Below are positions 24,806 to 35,285 of a stretch of DNA of 64,000 nt, one piece after another; position 1 is the stretch's first letter, and each line of letters opens with the position of its first letter. Under the pieces are notes generated by a model. It saw only the letters and a program-made list of their open reading frames with translations, was not told the origin of the DNA and searched no databases. A program made the translations under genes and the position numbers. This DNA is from JAVBJV01 sp031555315. GTDB lineage: Bacteria; Pseudomonadota; Alphaproteobacteria; Acetobacterales; Acetobacteraceae. Location of the stretch: contig JAVBUO010000003.1 of the NCBI GenBank assembly GCA_031555315.1, forward strand, positions 62,001-126,000, given 5' to 3'.

Positions 24806-25860
24806 GCCTCCACCATGCGCCGCAACGCCTGCGCCATGCGCACGCCCGCATCGGCATCCCATCCCGCAATGGCGGGCGCCGGCGTACGAACCTGCCGTGC
24901 CTGCATGAATGTTTCCTCAAGGTTGTCTGGGCAGACCAGCCGGTTGGTGCCGCGCATCACGGTGACCGGACGTTCGGTCGATGGCCGCAGCGTCAGGCAC
25001 GGAATGCCCAGATGGGTGGTTTCCTCCTGCACACCGCCGGAATCCGTCACCACCACCGCGGCGCCGGCCAGCAGTCCCATGAAGTCCAGATAGGCGCGCG
25101 GCGCGCACACCCGCACGCCATCCGGAATTTCGCAGCCGAACGTCTGCAGGCGCGCGCGGGTGCGCGGGTGCAGCGGCCAGATGAAGTCCATGTGCCGCGC
25201 CACGCCCGCGACGGCGGCCAGCAGGGCGGCCAGCGCATCGCGATTGTCGACGTTCGCGGCACGGTGCAGGGTCAGCACGCCATAGGGGTGCGGCAGATCG
25301 TGCCGCAACCAGCGGGGCCGCGTGCGTTCCAGCGTGGCGATCATCGCGTTGCCGGTCAGCAAGGCGGCATCGGCGCGGCCTTCGGCGTGCAGGTTCCGCA
25401 GCGCGTCGTCGTCCGGCGCCCACAGCGCATCGGCGATCGCATCGATGATGCAGCGGTTGATCTCCTCGGGCATCGTCATGTCGCCGCAGCGCAGCCCGGC
25501 CTCGAGATGCACGACCCGAATGGCGAGCTTCTTCGCCGCCAGCGCAGCGGCCAGGGCACCGTCGACATCGCCGGGCACCACCACGACGGCAGGGCGGCGC
25601 GTGCGCCACTGCCGTTCGCAGGCCAGCAGCGTCGCCGCGGTCAACTCCGCGTGGCTGCCACCCGTCACGCCCAGCGCCACATGCGGCGCCGGCAGTTCCA
25701 GATCGCGCAGCAGCGCACCGAACATCGTGTCGTCCCAGTGCTGGCCGGTATGAAACAGGACGGGCGTACAGAACGGCGCATCGGCCAGCGCGTGCCACAG
25801 CGCCGCGATTTTCGGCAGATTGGGGCGCGCGGCGATCACCAGGTGCACTTCAGGCAGCAT
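24802..25860 (-). CDS. UDP-GlcNAc 2-epimerase, non-hydrolysing (WecB/WbpI type)
   Basis: A 352-residue GT-B-fold epimerase. Conserved segments are AARPNLPKIAAL at the start, FHTGQHWDDTMF, HLEAGLRCGDMTMPEEINR in the middle, LTLHRAANVDN and VVVTDSGGVQEETTHLGIP, which together form the UDP and substrate site. It inverts C2 of UDP-GlcNAc to UDP-ManNAc, or of the di-acetylated uronate in the WbpI branch. With the dehydrogenase at 19884–21164 it could supply UDP-ManNAcA; with the WbpE homologue, the WbpI role is also possible. Its start overlaps the preceding glycosyltransferase by 11 bases and its stop overlaps the next by 4. Confidence 0.88.
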   Translation of the reverse strand: MLPEVHLVIAARPNLPKIAALWHALADAPFCTPVLFHTGQHWDDTMFGALLRDLELPAPHVALGVTGGSHAELTAATLLACERQWRTRRPAVVVVPGDVDGALAAALAAKKLAIRVVHLEAGLRCGDMTMPEEINRCIIDAIADALWAPDDDALRNLHAEGRADAALLTGNAMIATLERTRPRWLRHDLPHPYGVLTLHRAANVDNRDALAALLAAVAGVARHMDFIWPLHPRTRARLQTFGCEIPDGVRVCAPRAYLDFMGLLAGAAVVVTDSGGVQEETTHLGIPCLTLRPSTERPVTVMRGTNRLVCPDNLEETFMQARQVRTPAPAIAGWDADAGVRMAQALRRMVEA

Positions 25861-27060
25861 CGCGCGCCTCCTCGATCACCTCGCACAGCTGCGCGGCCAA
25901 ATCGCGCCGGTCGAAGCGCGCCATCGCGAAGCGCCGCCCGGCCTCGCCCATCGTGCGCGCCCGCCCTGGATCGCGCGCCAGCCCGGTCAGCGCGTCGGCT
26001 ATCGTCTCGGCCTGCGTCAGCGTGACGCCGCACCCCGCCTCGGCCAGCCAACGCGCCGCGCGGCCCGGCACGTTCGAGACCACCGGCACGCCGGCCGCCA
26101 GCATGTCCATCAGCTTGTTCGGCGAGGTGAGTTCGGCAAACGCCGTCACCGGCGCCAGGCACATCAACCCGCCGCGCGCCGCGGCGAACAGTTCCGCCAG
26201 CCGCGGCTTGGGCAGCGGATCCAGAAACCGCACCAGCCGCAGTCCTTCGGCCGCGGCGCGCGCCATCAGGCGGGGTTTTTCCCCACCCTGCCCGACCAGC
26301 ACGAGGCAGACATCGCCAATCCCGCGCCGCTGCAGCACCGCCGCCGCGTCCAGCAGCAGGTCCAGCCCGTTGGCCGGACCGTGCGCGCCCGCATAGACAA
26401 ACATCGCCTGCCCTTCGGCGATGCCGGGTGGACGAACCGGGGAGATGTGCGGGCCGAACACGTCCAGATCGCAGGCGTTCGGGATCACGCTGACCGCGCG
26501 CGCGCCGCGCTGGCGCGCGATGTCGGCCATCCCCTCGGACAGCGCCACCACATGCGCGGCATGCCGGCAGGCCAGCGCGGACAATCGTGCCAACCCCCAG
26601 GCTGCGCCCCCCCGGCGCAGCGCCCCCATGGCCAGCAGCAGCTCGGGCCACGGATCGCGCGTTTCGAACACGAACGGCGTGCCGTGCCGCGCGCGCAGCA
26701 GCAACGCCGGAATCGCCACGCTGGGCGGGGTGGAACTGGCGAACACCAGATCCGGCCGTGCTTTCAGCGCCCAGCGCGCCGCCCGCCAGGCGAAGTGCAG
26801 GAACGCACGGCTGCGCGCCAGCGCGTTCATCGCATTCGCGTAAGGAATGTCGAACTGCACGACGCGAATGCCGTCGACATCGCCGCAGCGCACGCCGCGC
26901 CGGAACGCGCCCTTAACGCCGGAAACCCCGCCTTGCGCCGCACCGCACAGCACGGTGACGCGATGCCCGCGCCGGATCAGCGCCTGTGCCATCGCATAAC
27001 TGCGCATCGGTGCAGCACCCTGCGGCGTGCTGAAATGCTGGTGCAGGTAGAGGATCTCCA

Positions 27061-27064
<4 letters not shown>
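25850..27064 (-). CDS. GT4-family glycosyltransferase
   Basis: A 404-residue GT-B glycosyltransferase. It begins MEILYLHQHFSTPQGA and has PMRSYAMAQALIRRGHRV, the glycine-rich N-terminal loop typical of WbuB/FucT-like GT4 enzymes; FETRDPWPELLLAMG and VVALSEGMADIARQRGA follow. The donor domain contains YAGAHGPANGLDLLLDA and the ELTSPNKLMDMLAAGVPVV segment. It probably adds an early sugar to the lipid-linked repeat unit; in many loci this GT subgroup adds a 6-deoxy-amino sugar. ATG 27064 overlaps the aminotransferase stop by 4 bases; the frame is open far upstream but that region is coding in other frames. Confidence 0.85.
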
Positions 27065-28223
<1,159 letters not shown>

Positions 28224-28224
<1 letters not shown>

Positions 28225-28799
28225 CAGTCGTTCTCTCCCGGCGCGATAGCAGTCGCGAAACCCGGCGTGCACGCCTCGTCGCGGCGCAGCAGTGCGGCCG
28301 GCGTGCGCAGCAAATACGCCAGATCGGCACGCAGGCTCAGGTTATGCACATAGGCGACATCCATCTCGAAGCGCCGCGCCCAGGGCAGGGCGTTGCGCCC
28401 GCCGGTCTGCACCGGCCCGGTAATGCCGGGCCGCACCGCGCAACGCAGCGCCGGCACCGCATAATGCACCGGCAACGGCCGCGGCCCGACGAGACTCATC
28501 TCGCCGCGCAGCACGTTGAACAGTTGCGGCAGTTCGTCGAACCCATAGATCCGCAGCACCCGGCCGAGCCCGGTCAGGCGTTCGGCGTCGCTGGCGTCAC
28601 CCACGTGCATGGTGCGAAATTTCAGCAGCATGAAGGGCTGCCCGTGCAGCCCCGCGCGCTGCTGGCGAAACAGGACCGGACGCCCCATCGCGCACAGCAC
28701 CAGACCGGACAGCGCCAGCAGCAGCGGCAGCAGAACCACCAGCGCGCCGCCGGCCAGCAGCAGATCCAGCCCGCGCTTTCCCCAGTTCCGATACATCAT
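28224..28799 (-). CDS. PglC-type initiating phosphoglycosyl transferase
   Basis: A 191-residue monotopic membrane enzyme. One N-terminal re-entrant helix (about 8–37, KRGLDLLLAGGALVVLLP) precedes the catalytic core: FRQQRAGLHGQPFMLLKFRTM, YGFDELPQLFNVLRGEMSLVGPRPLP (Asp-Glu dyad) and GRNALPWARRFEMDVAYV, the last typical of PglC. It transfers phospho-amino-sugar from UDP to undecaprenyl phosphate and starts the repeat unit. The small size, without the extra helices of WcaJ or WbaP, matches Campylobacter PglC, which uses UDP-diNAc-bacillosamine. ATG 28799 overlaps the polymerase stop (ATGA). Confidence 0.92.
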
Positions 28800-30013
28800 G
28801 CCGACACCCTCGCCCCCAGAGACAGCAGCAGCCCCAACGCCAGCCACGCCATGCGATTGCCGAGATCGGTGGAGACCATGATCGACAGCGCCACCGGCAG
28901 CACCAGCGCCGCGATCATCGCCAGGCGCACCGGCGCGTGCGTTGTGCGATGGCGCAACGCGGCGCACAGCGCGCAGCCCCACACCCCGGCGAACAGCAGC
29001 CCGCCCGGCAGGCCGAGTTCGACCAGCGCCTCGAGCGCATGATTGTGCGGATGCCGGCCGCGCCAGTCGCCGTAACCGGCGGCGATCGGGAATGCGCCGG
29101 TACCCAGCCCGAACGGCGCCGCCGTGCCCGCCAGATCCAGCGCCGCGCGCCACAGCGGCAGGCGCAGCGATTGCTCGCCCAGATCCGCCGCGTTCAGCCG
29201 TTCCAGGGTGCGCATCCCCTCGCCCATCTCGGGGGCGGCCAGCAATGTCAGCACGCCGGCCAGAACACAGGCCGAACCGCACAGCACCCACAGCACCGCC
29301 GCACCGCCACGGCCGCTGCGCCACAGAAAAAGCCCGGGTGCGGCCAGTGCGGTCAGCGCCAGCGCCAGCAGCGCCAGCCGCCCGCCCGGCAGCAACGCCG
29401 CCAGCCCGCAGCCGAGCACCACCGCCAGCCAGAACAGACGCCGCGCACCGCGCGTACGCACCACCTGCACCAGGCCCACCGCCCCGGCGCTCGCCACGCT
29501 GAGGCCGGCAATCTGATACTGCACGCGCAGCAGGTCGGTGTCGGCCGCCCCGCCCAGCACCATGCCGCCATCGGCCAGCCCGATGGCGACACTGCCCCCG
29601 ACGCCGAGCGCGATCAGCACGACAGCACCGCAGAACCCGGCCAGCGCATGGGCGTGCAAGCCGACGCAGAACCCGATCAGCAGCGCCACGGGGCCGAACA
29701 GCAGCAGGTCGTAAAGCTTCGCCGCCAGACCGTCGGCGCCGGCCGACCACAGCCCGCCCAGCACCGCCCAGCCTGCCAGCGCGGCGAAACAGGCGAGCGA
29801 GGCCAGAACCGCCGGATCGCACCGCCAGCCGGAGGCCCGCGCCAGCAGAAACGGTAGCAGCCCGAGCACACAGGCCCCGGCCAGCCAGGTCAGGTCGACC
29901 GGTGCGACGCCACCCAGCGGGGTCGATTTCAGCGCGCCGGCATATTGCAGCGCCGCCGCCGCCACACCGGCCAGAAACACCGGCAGGTGCAGGCGCGTCC
30001 TATACATGGGCAT
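28796..30013 (-). CDS. O-antigen polymerase/ligase-like membrane protein (Wzy/WaaL type)
   Basis: A 405-residue polytopic protein with about ten or more membrane helices and the Wzy_C/WaaL signature region: a periplasmic loop with GLGTGAFPIAAGYG and HPHNHALEALVELGLPGG (near residues 310–340), followed by closing helices. Such proteins polymerise lipid-linked repeat units or ligate glycan to an acceptor. In this exopolysaccharide locus with a Wzz-type protein next to it, a polymerase role seems likelier. ATG 30013 or ATG 30007 are both possible; the former overlaps the Wzz-like gene by 14 bases. Sequence does not separate Wzy from WaaL. Confidence 0.82.
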   Translation of the reverse strand: MPMYRTRLHLPVFLAGVAAAALQYAGALKSTPLGGVAPVDLTWLAGACVLGLLPFLLARASGWRCDPAVLASLACFAALAGWAVLGGLWSAGADGLAAKLYDLLLFGPVALLIGFCVGLHAHALAGFCGAVVLIALGVGGSVAIGLADGGMVLGGAADTDLLRVQYQIAGLSVASAGAVGLVQVVRTRGARRLFWLAVVLGCGLAALLPGGRLALLALALTALAAPGLFLWRSGRGGAAVLWVLCGSACVLAGVLTLLAAPEMGEGMRTLERLNAADLGEQSLRLPLWRAALDLAGTAAPFGLGTGAFPIAAGYGDWRGRHPHNHALEALVELGLPGGLLFAGVWGCALCAALRHRTTHAPVRLAMIAALVLPVALSIMVSTDLGNRMAWLALGLLLSLGARVSA

Positions 30014-30881
30014 GCACCTGGGAATGACGCGCCCGGGCCTGACGCCGCCGCGCGGCGGTCAGTGCCGCACCGGCCAGCGTGAGCAGCGCCGCGCCGGGCG
30101 CCCACAGCATCAGCAGCAGCGCGCGATTGGGCCGCGACGGCGCCTCCTCGACCGAGGCCGCCGACACCACGCGCGCCGCCACCGCTTCGTCCGCCGCCAG
30201 CACCAAGGCGAAACGCTGCTGCTGCGCCAGAAGTTCATATAACACCTGGCGCTGGAACAGGTCGGTTTCCGCGGCGATCTGCGTCTGCAGGATCTGCACC
30301 CGCCGCGCCACCGTGTCGCGCAGACCGGCGCGCACCAGCGCCTCGGCGAAGTCGTGCAGGTGTTGCAGGGTGGACAGCGCCACCCGCCGGTCCGGATGGG
30401 CGAGTTCCAGAGTCCAGGTCACCGTTTGCCGCGCCGACGTGATCGCCAGCGCGCGTTCCAGAAACCGCTGCATGTCGTCGCGCGACAACGCGCCGCCGCC
30501 GTCCAGCAGGCCGCGCAGCCAGCCCCCCCGTTGCTGCATGTCGCGGGCAATGTCGTGCTGCATCAGCATGGCGGCGGCATCGGCCGAGCGCAGCACCGCC
30601 AGATAGACCGCGAAATTGCCACCGGGCCGCTGGTCGAGCAGCCCGCCGCCGAACAGCGGCCCGGCGGTCAGGATCTGGCTGGTGGCGATCGCCGCGGTTT
30701 CGGCGGGGGCGACGATCATCGTCGCCACGTACTGGCGCGGCCAGAGCTGGATCAGGCACGCCCCGGTCAGATAGAGCGCCAGCACCACCAGCCCCAGCCA
30801 CCGGCGCCAGACGAACAGCGCGCCGCGCAGATCCCCCATGCCGACCCAGGATGAGTCCGGGGCGTGCCGCACGCCGGTCAT
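30000..30881 (-). CDS. Wzz/chain-length-determinant-like inner-membrane protein
   Basis: A 293-residue protein with two membrane helices, one near residues 28–45 (LGLVVLALYLTGACLIQLW) and one near 258–278, enclosing a long periplasmic part rich in predicted helix and coiled coil. This is the topology of Wzz polysaccharide co-polymerases. No Walker A or tyrosine-rich tail follows, so it is the kinase-less form; no separate BY-kinase is in the window. Similarity to Wzz is by topology and context rather than by strong motif. ATG 30881 overlaps the lyase-like gene's stop by 4 bases. Confidence 0.7.
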   Translation of the reverse strand: MTGVRHAPDSSWVGMGDLRGALFVWRRWLGLVVLALYLTGACLIQLWPRQYVATMIVAPAETAAIATSQILTAGPLFGGGLLDQRPGGNFAVYLAVLRSADAAAMLMQHDIARDMQQRGGWLRGLLDGGGALSRDDMQRFLERALAITSARQTVTWTLELAHPDRRVALSTLQHLHDFAEALVRAGLRDTVARRVQILQTQIAAETDLFQRQVLYELLAQQQRFALVLAADEAVAARVVSAASVEEAPSRPNRALLLMLWAPGAALLTLAGAALTAARRRQARARHSQVHAHV

Positions 30882-32422
30882 GCCGCGGCGGCCCGCGCAG
30901 AGATCCGCGTCACCACACAGGCGCCGCCGGCCGGCGCGGCGACGCACAGCACCGGCGTTTTCCACCTCAAACCGTAAGCCGGACTGTCGGGCGCCGTGCC
31001 GAGCCAGACATCGGCCGCGCCGCTCACCGTGATGCGCGCCTGCTCCAGATGCAGAACCGCGCCGTCGAGCCGCGCCGGGCCGGCCGGCAGATGCCAGCGC
31101 AGCAGCGCGCGCCGGTACGGCCCGGACAGCACGTCCTCGACACGGCATTCCTCGCCCTGCAGGCGCACCCGCCGCTGATGGCGGTTGCCGTGCCCGTCGG
31201 CGATCCAGCCGCCGTCGGGCAGCACGCCGCCACGCGGCCACGGCCCGATCAGGAACCGGCCGAACCGCGGCATCTGCTCGGCGCCGTCGAATGTCGCCGT
31301 GTTGTGGGCGCGGGTGGAAGGAAACCAGCGCGACCACCAGGCGCGATTGTACACCCCGCTGCCGCTGTCGCGCAGCAGGTTCACACCATCCCGCCACAGG
31401 TCCAGATGCAGCAGATCGGCGTGCGCCGGGCGATGGCGGCCGCCGGGCGTGCGCAGCACCGCCCACAGCCCGGGCCGGGCCGCAAAGCCCATGAAACCGC
31501 GCCCGCTCCAACGCCGCGGGCGCGCCAGACGGGCCGGCAGGGCAGGCGCATTGAGGCGCGTGCCGTCGTCGTGGCCGATCCGTGCGCCGGCTTGCGAGAC
31601 CGGGTCGGTCAGGCGTTCCAGCCAGCCGGCGGCGGCGCGATGCACGGCGTGCAGATCGACAGGCAGCGAAAAATACGCCGCGCATTCCTGCACGATCGAC
31701 AGCACATCCACCGCCATGCGCTGGTAACGCACCGAATGCTGGCTGAACGCCCCGCACGGCGCGAACAGGCGCTGCGTCAGTTTGCACAACCGCCGCGCGG
31801 CGCGGGCCGCTGCCGCGCGCCGGCCCAGCAACAACGCGCCGGCCACCGCGGCTGCCGCGCAGCTGATGCCGTGGTTGTTGTCCTGTGCTTCCTCGTAGCG
31901 CCGCGACACCCGCACCCGGTGCAGGTGCAGCGCGACCAGTGCGCGCAGGCCGGGCGATGGGTTGCGTGCCGCGTCCAGACGCATCGCCGCGCGGGCCAGG
32001 TGTAACAGCCGGATCGCCGCTTCCTGCGCGCTGATCCAGTGGATGCCGCGATACGGCGGATTTTCGGCCAGAAATTTCATGATGCACGCATCCGCCGCAG
32101 CGGCATCGAGATCGGGCAGAGCGGTCCAGCGCGCCTTTTCCCATTGCAGCCGCAGATCGCCACCGGCGAACACATCGATGTCCAGCGCATGTTCCGCGAC
32201 GGTCCGCACCACCGGCAGTGCCGGTAAGGCGCCAGCCGCCAGAAACGGCCCTTGTGGCACCGCGCGATCGGGCAGACGCCTGCGCTGCACACCGCAGACG
32301 CGTAGCACACGATCCGCGCCCCAATTGATCAGTGCATGCCTCCCCAGCATCCGGGCAACCCGGAACATGACCGTTACTTGCCCAGCTGTTATTCGCCCAG
32401 GCACAGCGAAAAAATTGTACAT
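30878..32422 (-). CDS. Heparinase II/III-like protein of the exopolysaccharide locus
   Basis: A 514-residue protein. The N-terminal half is an alpha-toroid (YEEAQDNNHGISCAAAAVAGA near 187–206) and the C-terminal half the heparinase II/III beta-domain, with HADLLHLDLWRDGVNLLRDSG and WFPSTRAHNTATFDG, carrying the conserved Asn/His/Tyr residues of these polysaccharide lyases. No signal peptide is seen, which is common for members encoded in capsule and EPS loci, where a role in trimming or modifying the polymer is assumed. It is the first gene of the minus-strand cluster, reading from an AT-rich divergent promoter region. ATG 32422 was taken; later in-frame ATGs (for example 32368) are possible. 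Confidence 0.85.
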   Translation of the reverse strand: MYNFFAVPGRITAGQVTVMFRVARMLGRHALINWGADRVLRVCGVQRRRLPDRAVPQGPFLAAGALPALPVVRTVAEHALDIDVFAGGDLRLQWEKARWTALPDLDAAAADACIMKFLAENPPYRGIHWISAQEAAIRLLHLARAAMRLDAARNPSPGLRALVALHLHRVRVSRRYEEAQDNNHGISCAAAAVAGALLLGRRAAAARAARRLCKLTQRLFAPCGAFSQHSVRYQRMAVDVLSIVQECAAYFSLPVDLHAVHRAAAGWLERLTDPVSQAGARIGHDDGTRLNAPALPARLARPRRWSGRGFMGFAARPGLWAVLRTPGGRHRPAHADLLHLDLWRDGVNLLRDSGSGVYNRAWWSRWFPSTRAHNTATFDGAEQMPRFGRFLIGPWPRGGVLPDGGWIADGHGNRHQRRVRLQGEECRVEDVLSGPYRRALLRWHLPAGPARLDGAVLHLEQARITVSGAADVWLGTAPDSPAYGLRWKTPVLCVAAPAGGACVVTRISARAAAA

Positions 32423-32612
32423 GCTATGGAGTGAGTCCCAATTTTAGTGAAAAATTATATAAATAATACGCACGTCTACCATGGGGGCCTTTTCCTCTTT
32501 CAATTAGAAATTGCGCAATTATGATACTGATATATGGTATACGGGGAAGAGGGAATTTCCGCTCCGCCTAAAAACCGCTGCAATTTGGAAACAATTCACT
32601 GAAACACGCCAG
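32423..32612. promoter_or_regulatory. AT-rich divergent promoter region of the exopolysaccharide locus
   Basis: The 190 bases between the outward-facing lyase and export genes are clearly AT-richer than the flanking DNA (for example about 32440–32480 and 32500–32530). This is where both halves of the locus must be transcribed from. No specific operator or sigma-factor site could be assigned with confidence. Confidence 0.5.
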
Positions 32613-35282
32613 ATGAGAGTAATATTTTCCACCCTCGTGATATTTCAATGGTCGTTTTATGCTCTGGCACAAACCGGCGGCATGCCTCTCCCTGCCCGCC
32701 TTCCTAACGGAGCACCGCTTCCGACCCTGCCGCAAGCCTATCAGCAGGACGTCCTGCAGCGCATTCTGGACGCAACCGGCGGGCACCGCGTGAATGCCGC
32801 CGCGACGCTCGACACCCCCGATATTCCATCGGCCCGCCGGGTACGCATAAACACCCAGCCCGCGCCGCTGCCGGCCGAGGCCGCATTCGAACGCGCCGAT
32901 CCGGATCTGCCGTCCGCCACGCCGCTGACCCAGATGGAACGGTTCTTCGCCAGCCGTCTGGGCGACCTGTCGCCCGGTGTCACGCTGCGCCAGTTCGGCT
33001 ACGACATGTTTTCCCGCAGCGCCCCGCAACCCACCCCCGCTGCCGCCCTGCCCGACAGATACGTGCTCGGTCCCGACGACGAGGTGCAGATCGCGTTCCG
33101 CGGCCGGGCGCGGCAGACCCTGTCGGTGCGCATCAACCGCGACGGCCAGTTGCTGCTGCCCGACCTGCCGCCGATCCCCGCCGCCGGCCGCACCCTGGCC
33201 GACCTGCGCGCCGACCTGGAACAGCGCAGCCAGCGCGACCTGCAGGGCAGCGAGGTCTACGTGTCGATCGGCCAGATCCGCCAGATCTCGGTGTTCGTCG
33301 GCGGCGAGGTCGCCCGGCCCGGCTTTCAGACCCTGACCGGCCTCGCCTCGGTGCTCGACGCGCTGGCCGCGGCCGGCGGCGTGCGCCCGGCCGGCACGCT
33401 GCGCAACATCCGCATCGAGGGCAACGGCCCGGCCCGCACGCTGGACCTCTATCCGCTGATCGCCGGCATCCCGGGCGACGCCGACCTCGCCCTGAAACCC
33501 GGCGAGCGCATCGTCGTGCCGTCGGCCGGCCCGATGGTCGCCATCGCCGGCGACGTCGCGCGGCCCGGTATCTTCGAACTGCCGGGCGGCACGGCGCGTC
33601 TCGAGCAGGTTCTGGATCTGGCCGGCGGCACGCTGCGCCCGGCCGGCAACCATTATCTGCTGCTGACCACCGACAGGGCCGGGCGGCGCAGCTTCAGCGA
33701 CATCTCGGCGCGCCAGCCCCTGCGCCGCGGCGACATCGTGCTGGTCCAGCCGGACGCCGACGTCACCGCCAATCAGGTGCGTCTGTCCGGGCACGTCGCC
33801 ATGCCGCTGAGCCGCGCACTGAGCGGCGCCGGCAGCCTGCGCGCGTTGGTCCGCGACCCGCGGCTGATCCTCGCCGATTCCTATCCGCGCTATGCCGCCA
33901 TCCTGCGCACCAACCCGACCTCGCGCAGCCGCAGCGTGGTCGGCGTGGATATCGGGCGCATTCTGGCCGGCGGCCCCGACATCCGCCTGACCGACGACGA
34001 CATGGTCGTGCTGTTCTCGGCCGACGACATCGATTTCCTGTCCAGCGCCGCGGTGCAGCAGGCGTTACGCGGGCAGTTGCCCACCGACGACGCCGGCTGC
34101 CCGGCGCTGCTGCGGGTAACCAACGCCGCCACCGCCGCGCCGCTGCGCTTCGCGCATATCCGCAGCGCCGGGTTTTCGGAATTCGCCGGCGGCGGCTGTC
34201 CGGCGGTGTTCCGCGACCATCCCGACCTGCTGACCGTCCTGCTCGACGCCTCGCTGGTGCTGACCGGCGAGGTGCGCAAGCCGGGCCTGTATCCGGTCGT
34301 CAACGACACCGGCCTCGACATGCTGATCGACGCCGCCGGCGGGCTGACCGACATGGCCGACCTGTCCGCCGTGGAACTGTCGCGCCAGCCTGCCGGGCGT
34401 TCGGCGGCGCTGTCGCGCGGCACGCTCGACATCCGCAGCCGCAACTTCGCCGCGGTGCGTCTGTCGCCGCGCGACATCGTGCGCATGGCCCGCAGCTTCA
34501 GCGACCGCGACACCGGCACCGTGGTGCTGAGCGGCGAATTCGTCCGCCCCGGCACGTATGACATCCGCCGCGGCGAGCGCCTGTCGGAACTGATCGCCCG
34601 GGCCGGCGGGCTGACCCCGCAGGCCTACCCGTACGGCGCGGTCTTCACGCGCGAGACGGTGCGCCAGCGCCAGCAGGAGGGCTTTCAGCGCAGCGCGCGC
34701 GAGATGGAGGTCGGCATGATGCAGGTCGCCACCGCCCAGACCTCGGCGGGCGGGGTTTCGGCGCGCAACGGCGCCTCGCTGGCCGACGCGGTGCGCGCGG
34801 CGCGCGAACTGGCCGCCAGCCTGCGCGAGGTGCGCGCCGCCGGGCGCATGGTGATCGAGGCCAATCCCGTCATCCTGGCCGCGCGCCCGGAGCAGGACGT
34901 GCTGCTCGAACCCGGCGACACGCTGACCGTCCCCAAGCGGCCCGGCGACGTCACCGTGGTGGGCGCGGTGCTGAACCCCGGCTCGCTGCAATTCCGCACC
35001 GGCTGGAAAGCCGCGCAGTACATCGCGGCGGCCGGCGACACGCAGCGCTTCGCCGACCCCGACCGCGCCTTCGTCGTGCTGCCGGACGGTTCGTCGGTGC
35101 CGGCCCGGCTGGGCACCTGGACCGGCGGCGGGCCGGCCATCCCGCCCGGATCGCTGATCGTCGTGCCGCAGGATCCCGCGCCCTACGAAACCTGGGGCTT
35201 CATCCGCGATCTGACTCAGGTGCTCACCCAGGTGTCGATCAGCTCCGCTGCGCTGGCGGTGATCGCCCGCGAATCGCACTGA
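32613..35282 (+). CDS. Polysaccharide export protein with multiple SLBB domains (Wza/GfcE-like)
   Basis: An 889-residue protein with a signal peptide (MRVIFSTLVIFQWSFYALA, cut before QTGG); no lipobox cysteine is present, unlike Wza. The Poly_export domain begins DRYVLGPDDEVQIAFRGR near residue 148 and is followed by several SLBB/soluble-ligand-binding domains (VFVGGEVARPGFQTL, VAIAGDVARPGIFELP, VLTGEVRKPGLYPV, VVLSGEFVRPGTYDI, VTVVGAVLNPGSLQF). It should form the periplasm-spanning outer-membrane exit channel for the polymer; at twice Wza's length it has extra SLBB repeats. ATG 32613 was chosen because it opens the signal peptide; an earlier TTG at 32511 is in frame. YjbH follows after 3 bases. 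Confidence 0.88.
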   Translation: MRVIFSTLVIFQWSFYALAQTGGMPLPARLPNGAPLPTLPQAYQQDVLQRILDATGGHRVNAAATLDTPDIPSARRVRINTQPAPLPAEAAFERADPDLPSATPLTQMERFFASRLGDLSPGVTLRQFGYDMFSRSAPQPTPAAALPDRYVLGPDDEVQIAFRGRARQTLSVRINRDGQLLLPDLPPIPAAGRTLADLRADLEQRSQRDLQGSEVYVSIGQIRQISVFVGGEVARPGFQTLTGLASVLDALAAAGGVRPAGTLRNIRIEGNGPARTLDLYPLIAGIPGDADLALKPGERIVVPSAGPMVAIAGDVARPGIFELPGGTARLEQVLDLAGGTLRPAGNHYLLLTTDRAGRRSFSDISARQPLRRGDIVLVQPDADVTANQVRLSGHVAMPLSRALSGAGSLRALVRDPRLILADSYPRYAAILRTNPTSRSRSVVGVDIGRILAGGPDIRLTDDDMVVLFSADDIDFLSSAAVQQALRGQLPTDDAGCPALLRVTNAATAAPLRFAHIRSAGFSEFAGGGCPAVFRDHPDLLTVLLDASLVLTGEVRKPGLYPVVNDTGLDMLIDAAGGLTDMADLSAVELSRQPAGRSAALSRGTLDIRSRNFAAVRLSPRDIVRMARSFSDRDTGTVVLSGEFVRPGTYDIRRGERLSELIARAGGLTPQAYPYGAVFTRETVRQRQQEGFQRSAREMEVGMMQVATAQTSAGGVSARNGASLADAVRAARELAASLREVRAAGRMVIEANPVILAARPEQDVLLEPGDTLTVPKRPGDVTVVGAVLNPGSLQFRTGWKAAQYIAAAGDTQRFADPDRAFVVLPDGSSVPARLGTWTGGGPAIPPGSLIVVPQDPAPYETWGFIRDLTQVLTQVSISSAALAVIARESH

Positions 35283-35285
35283 GCG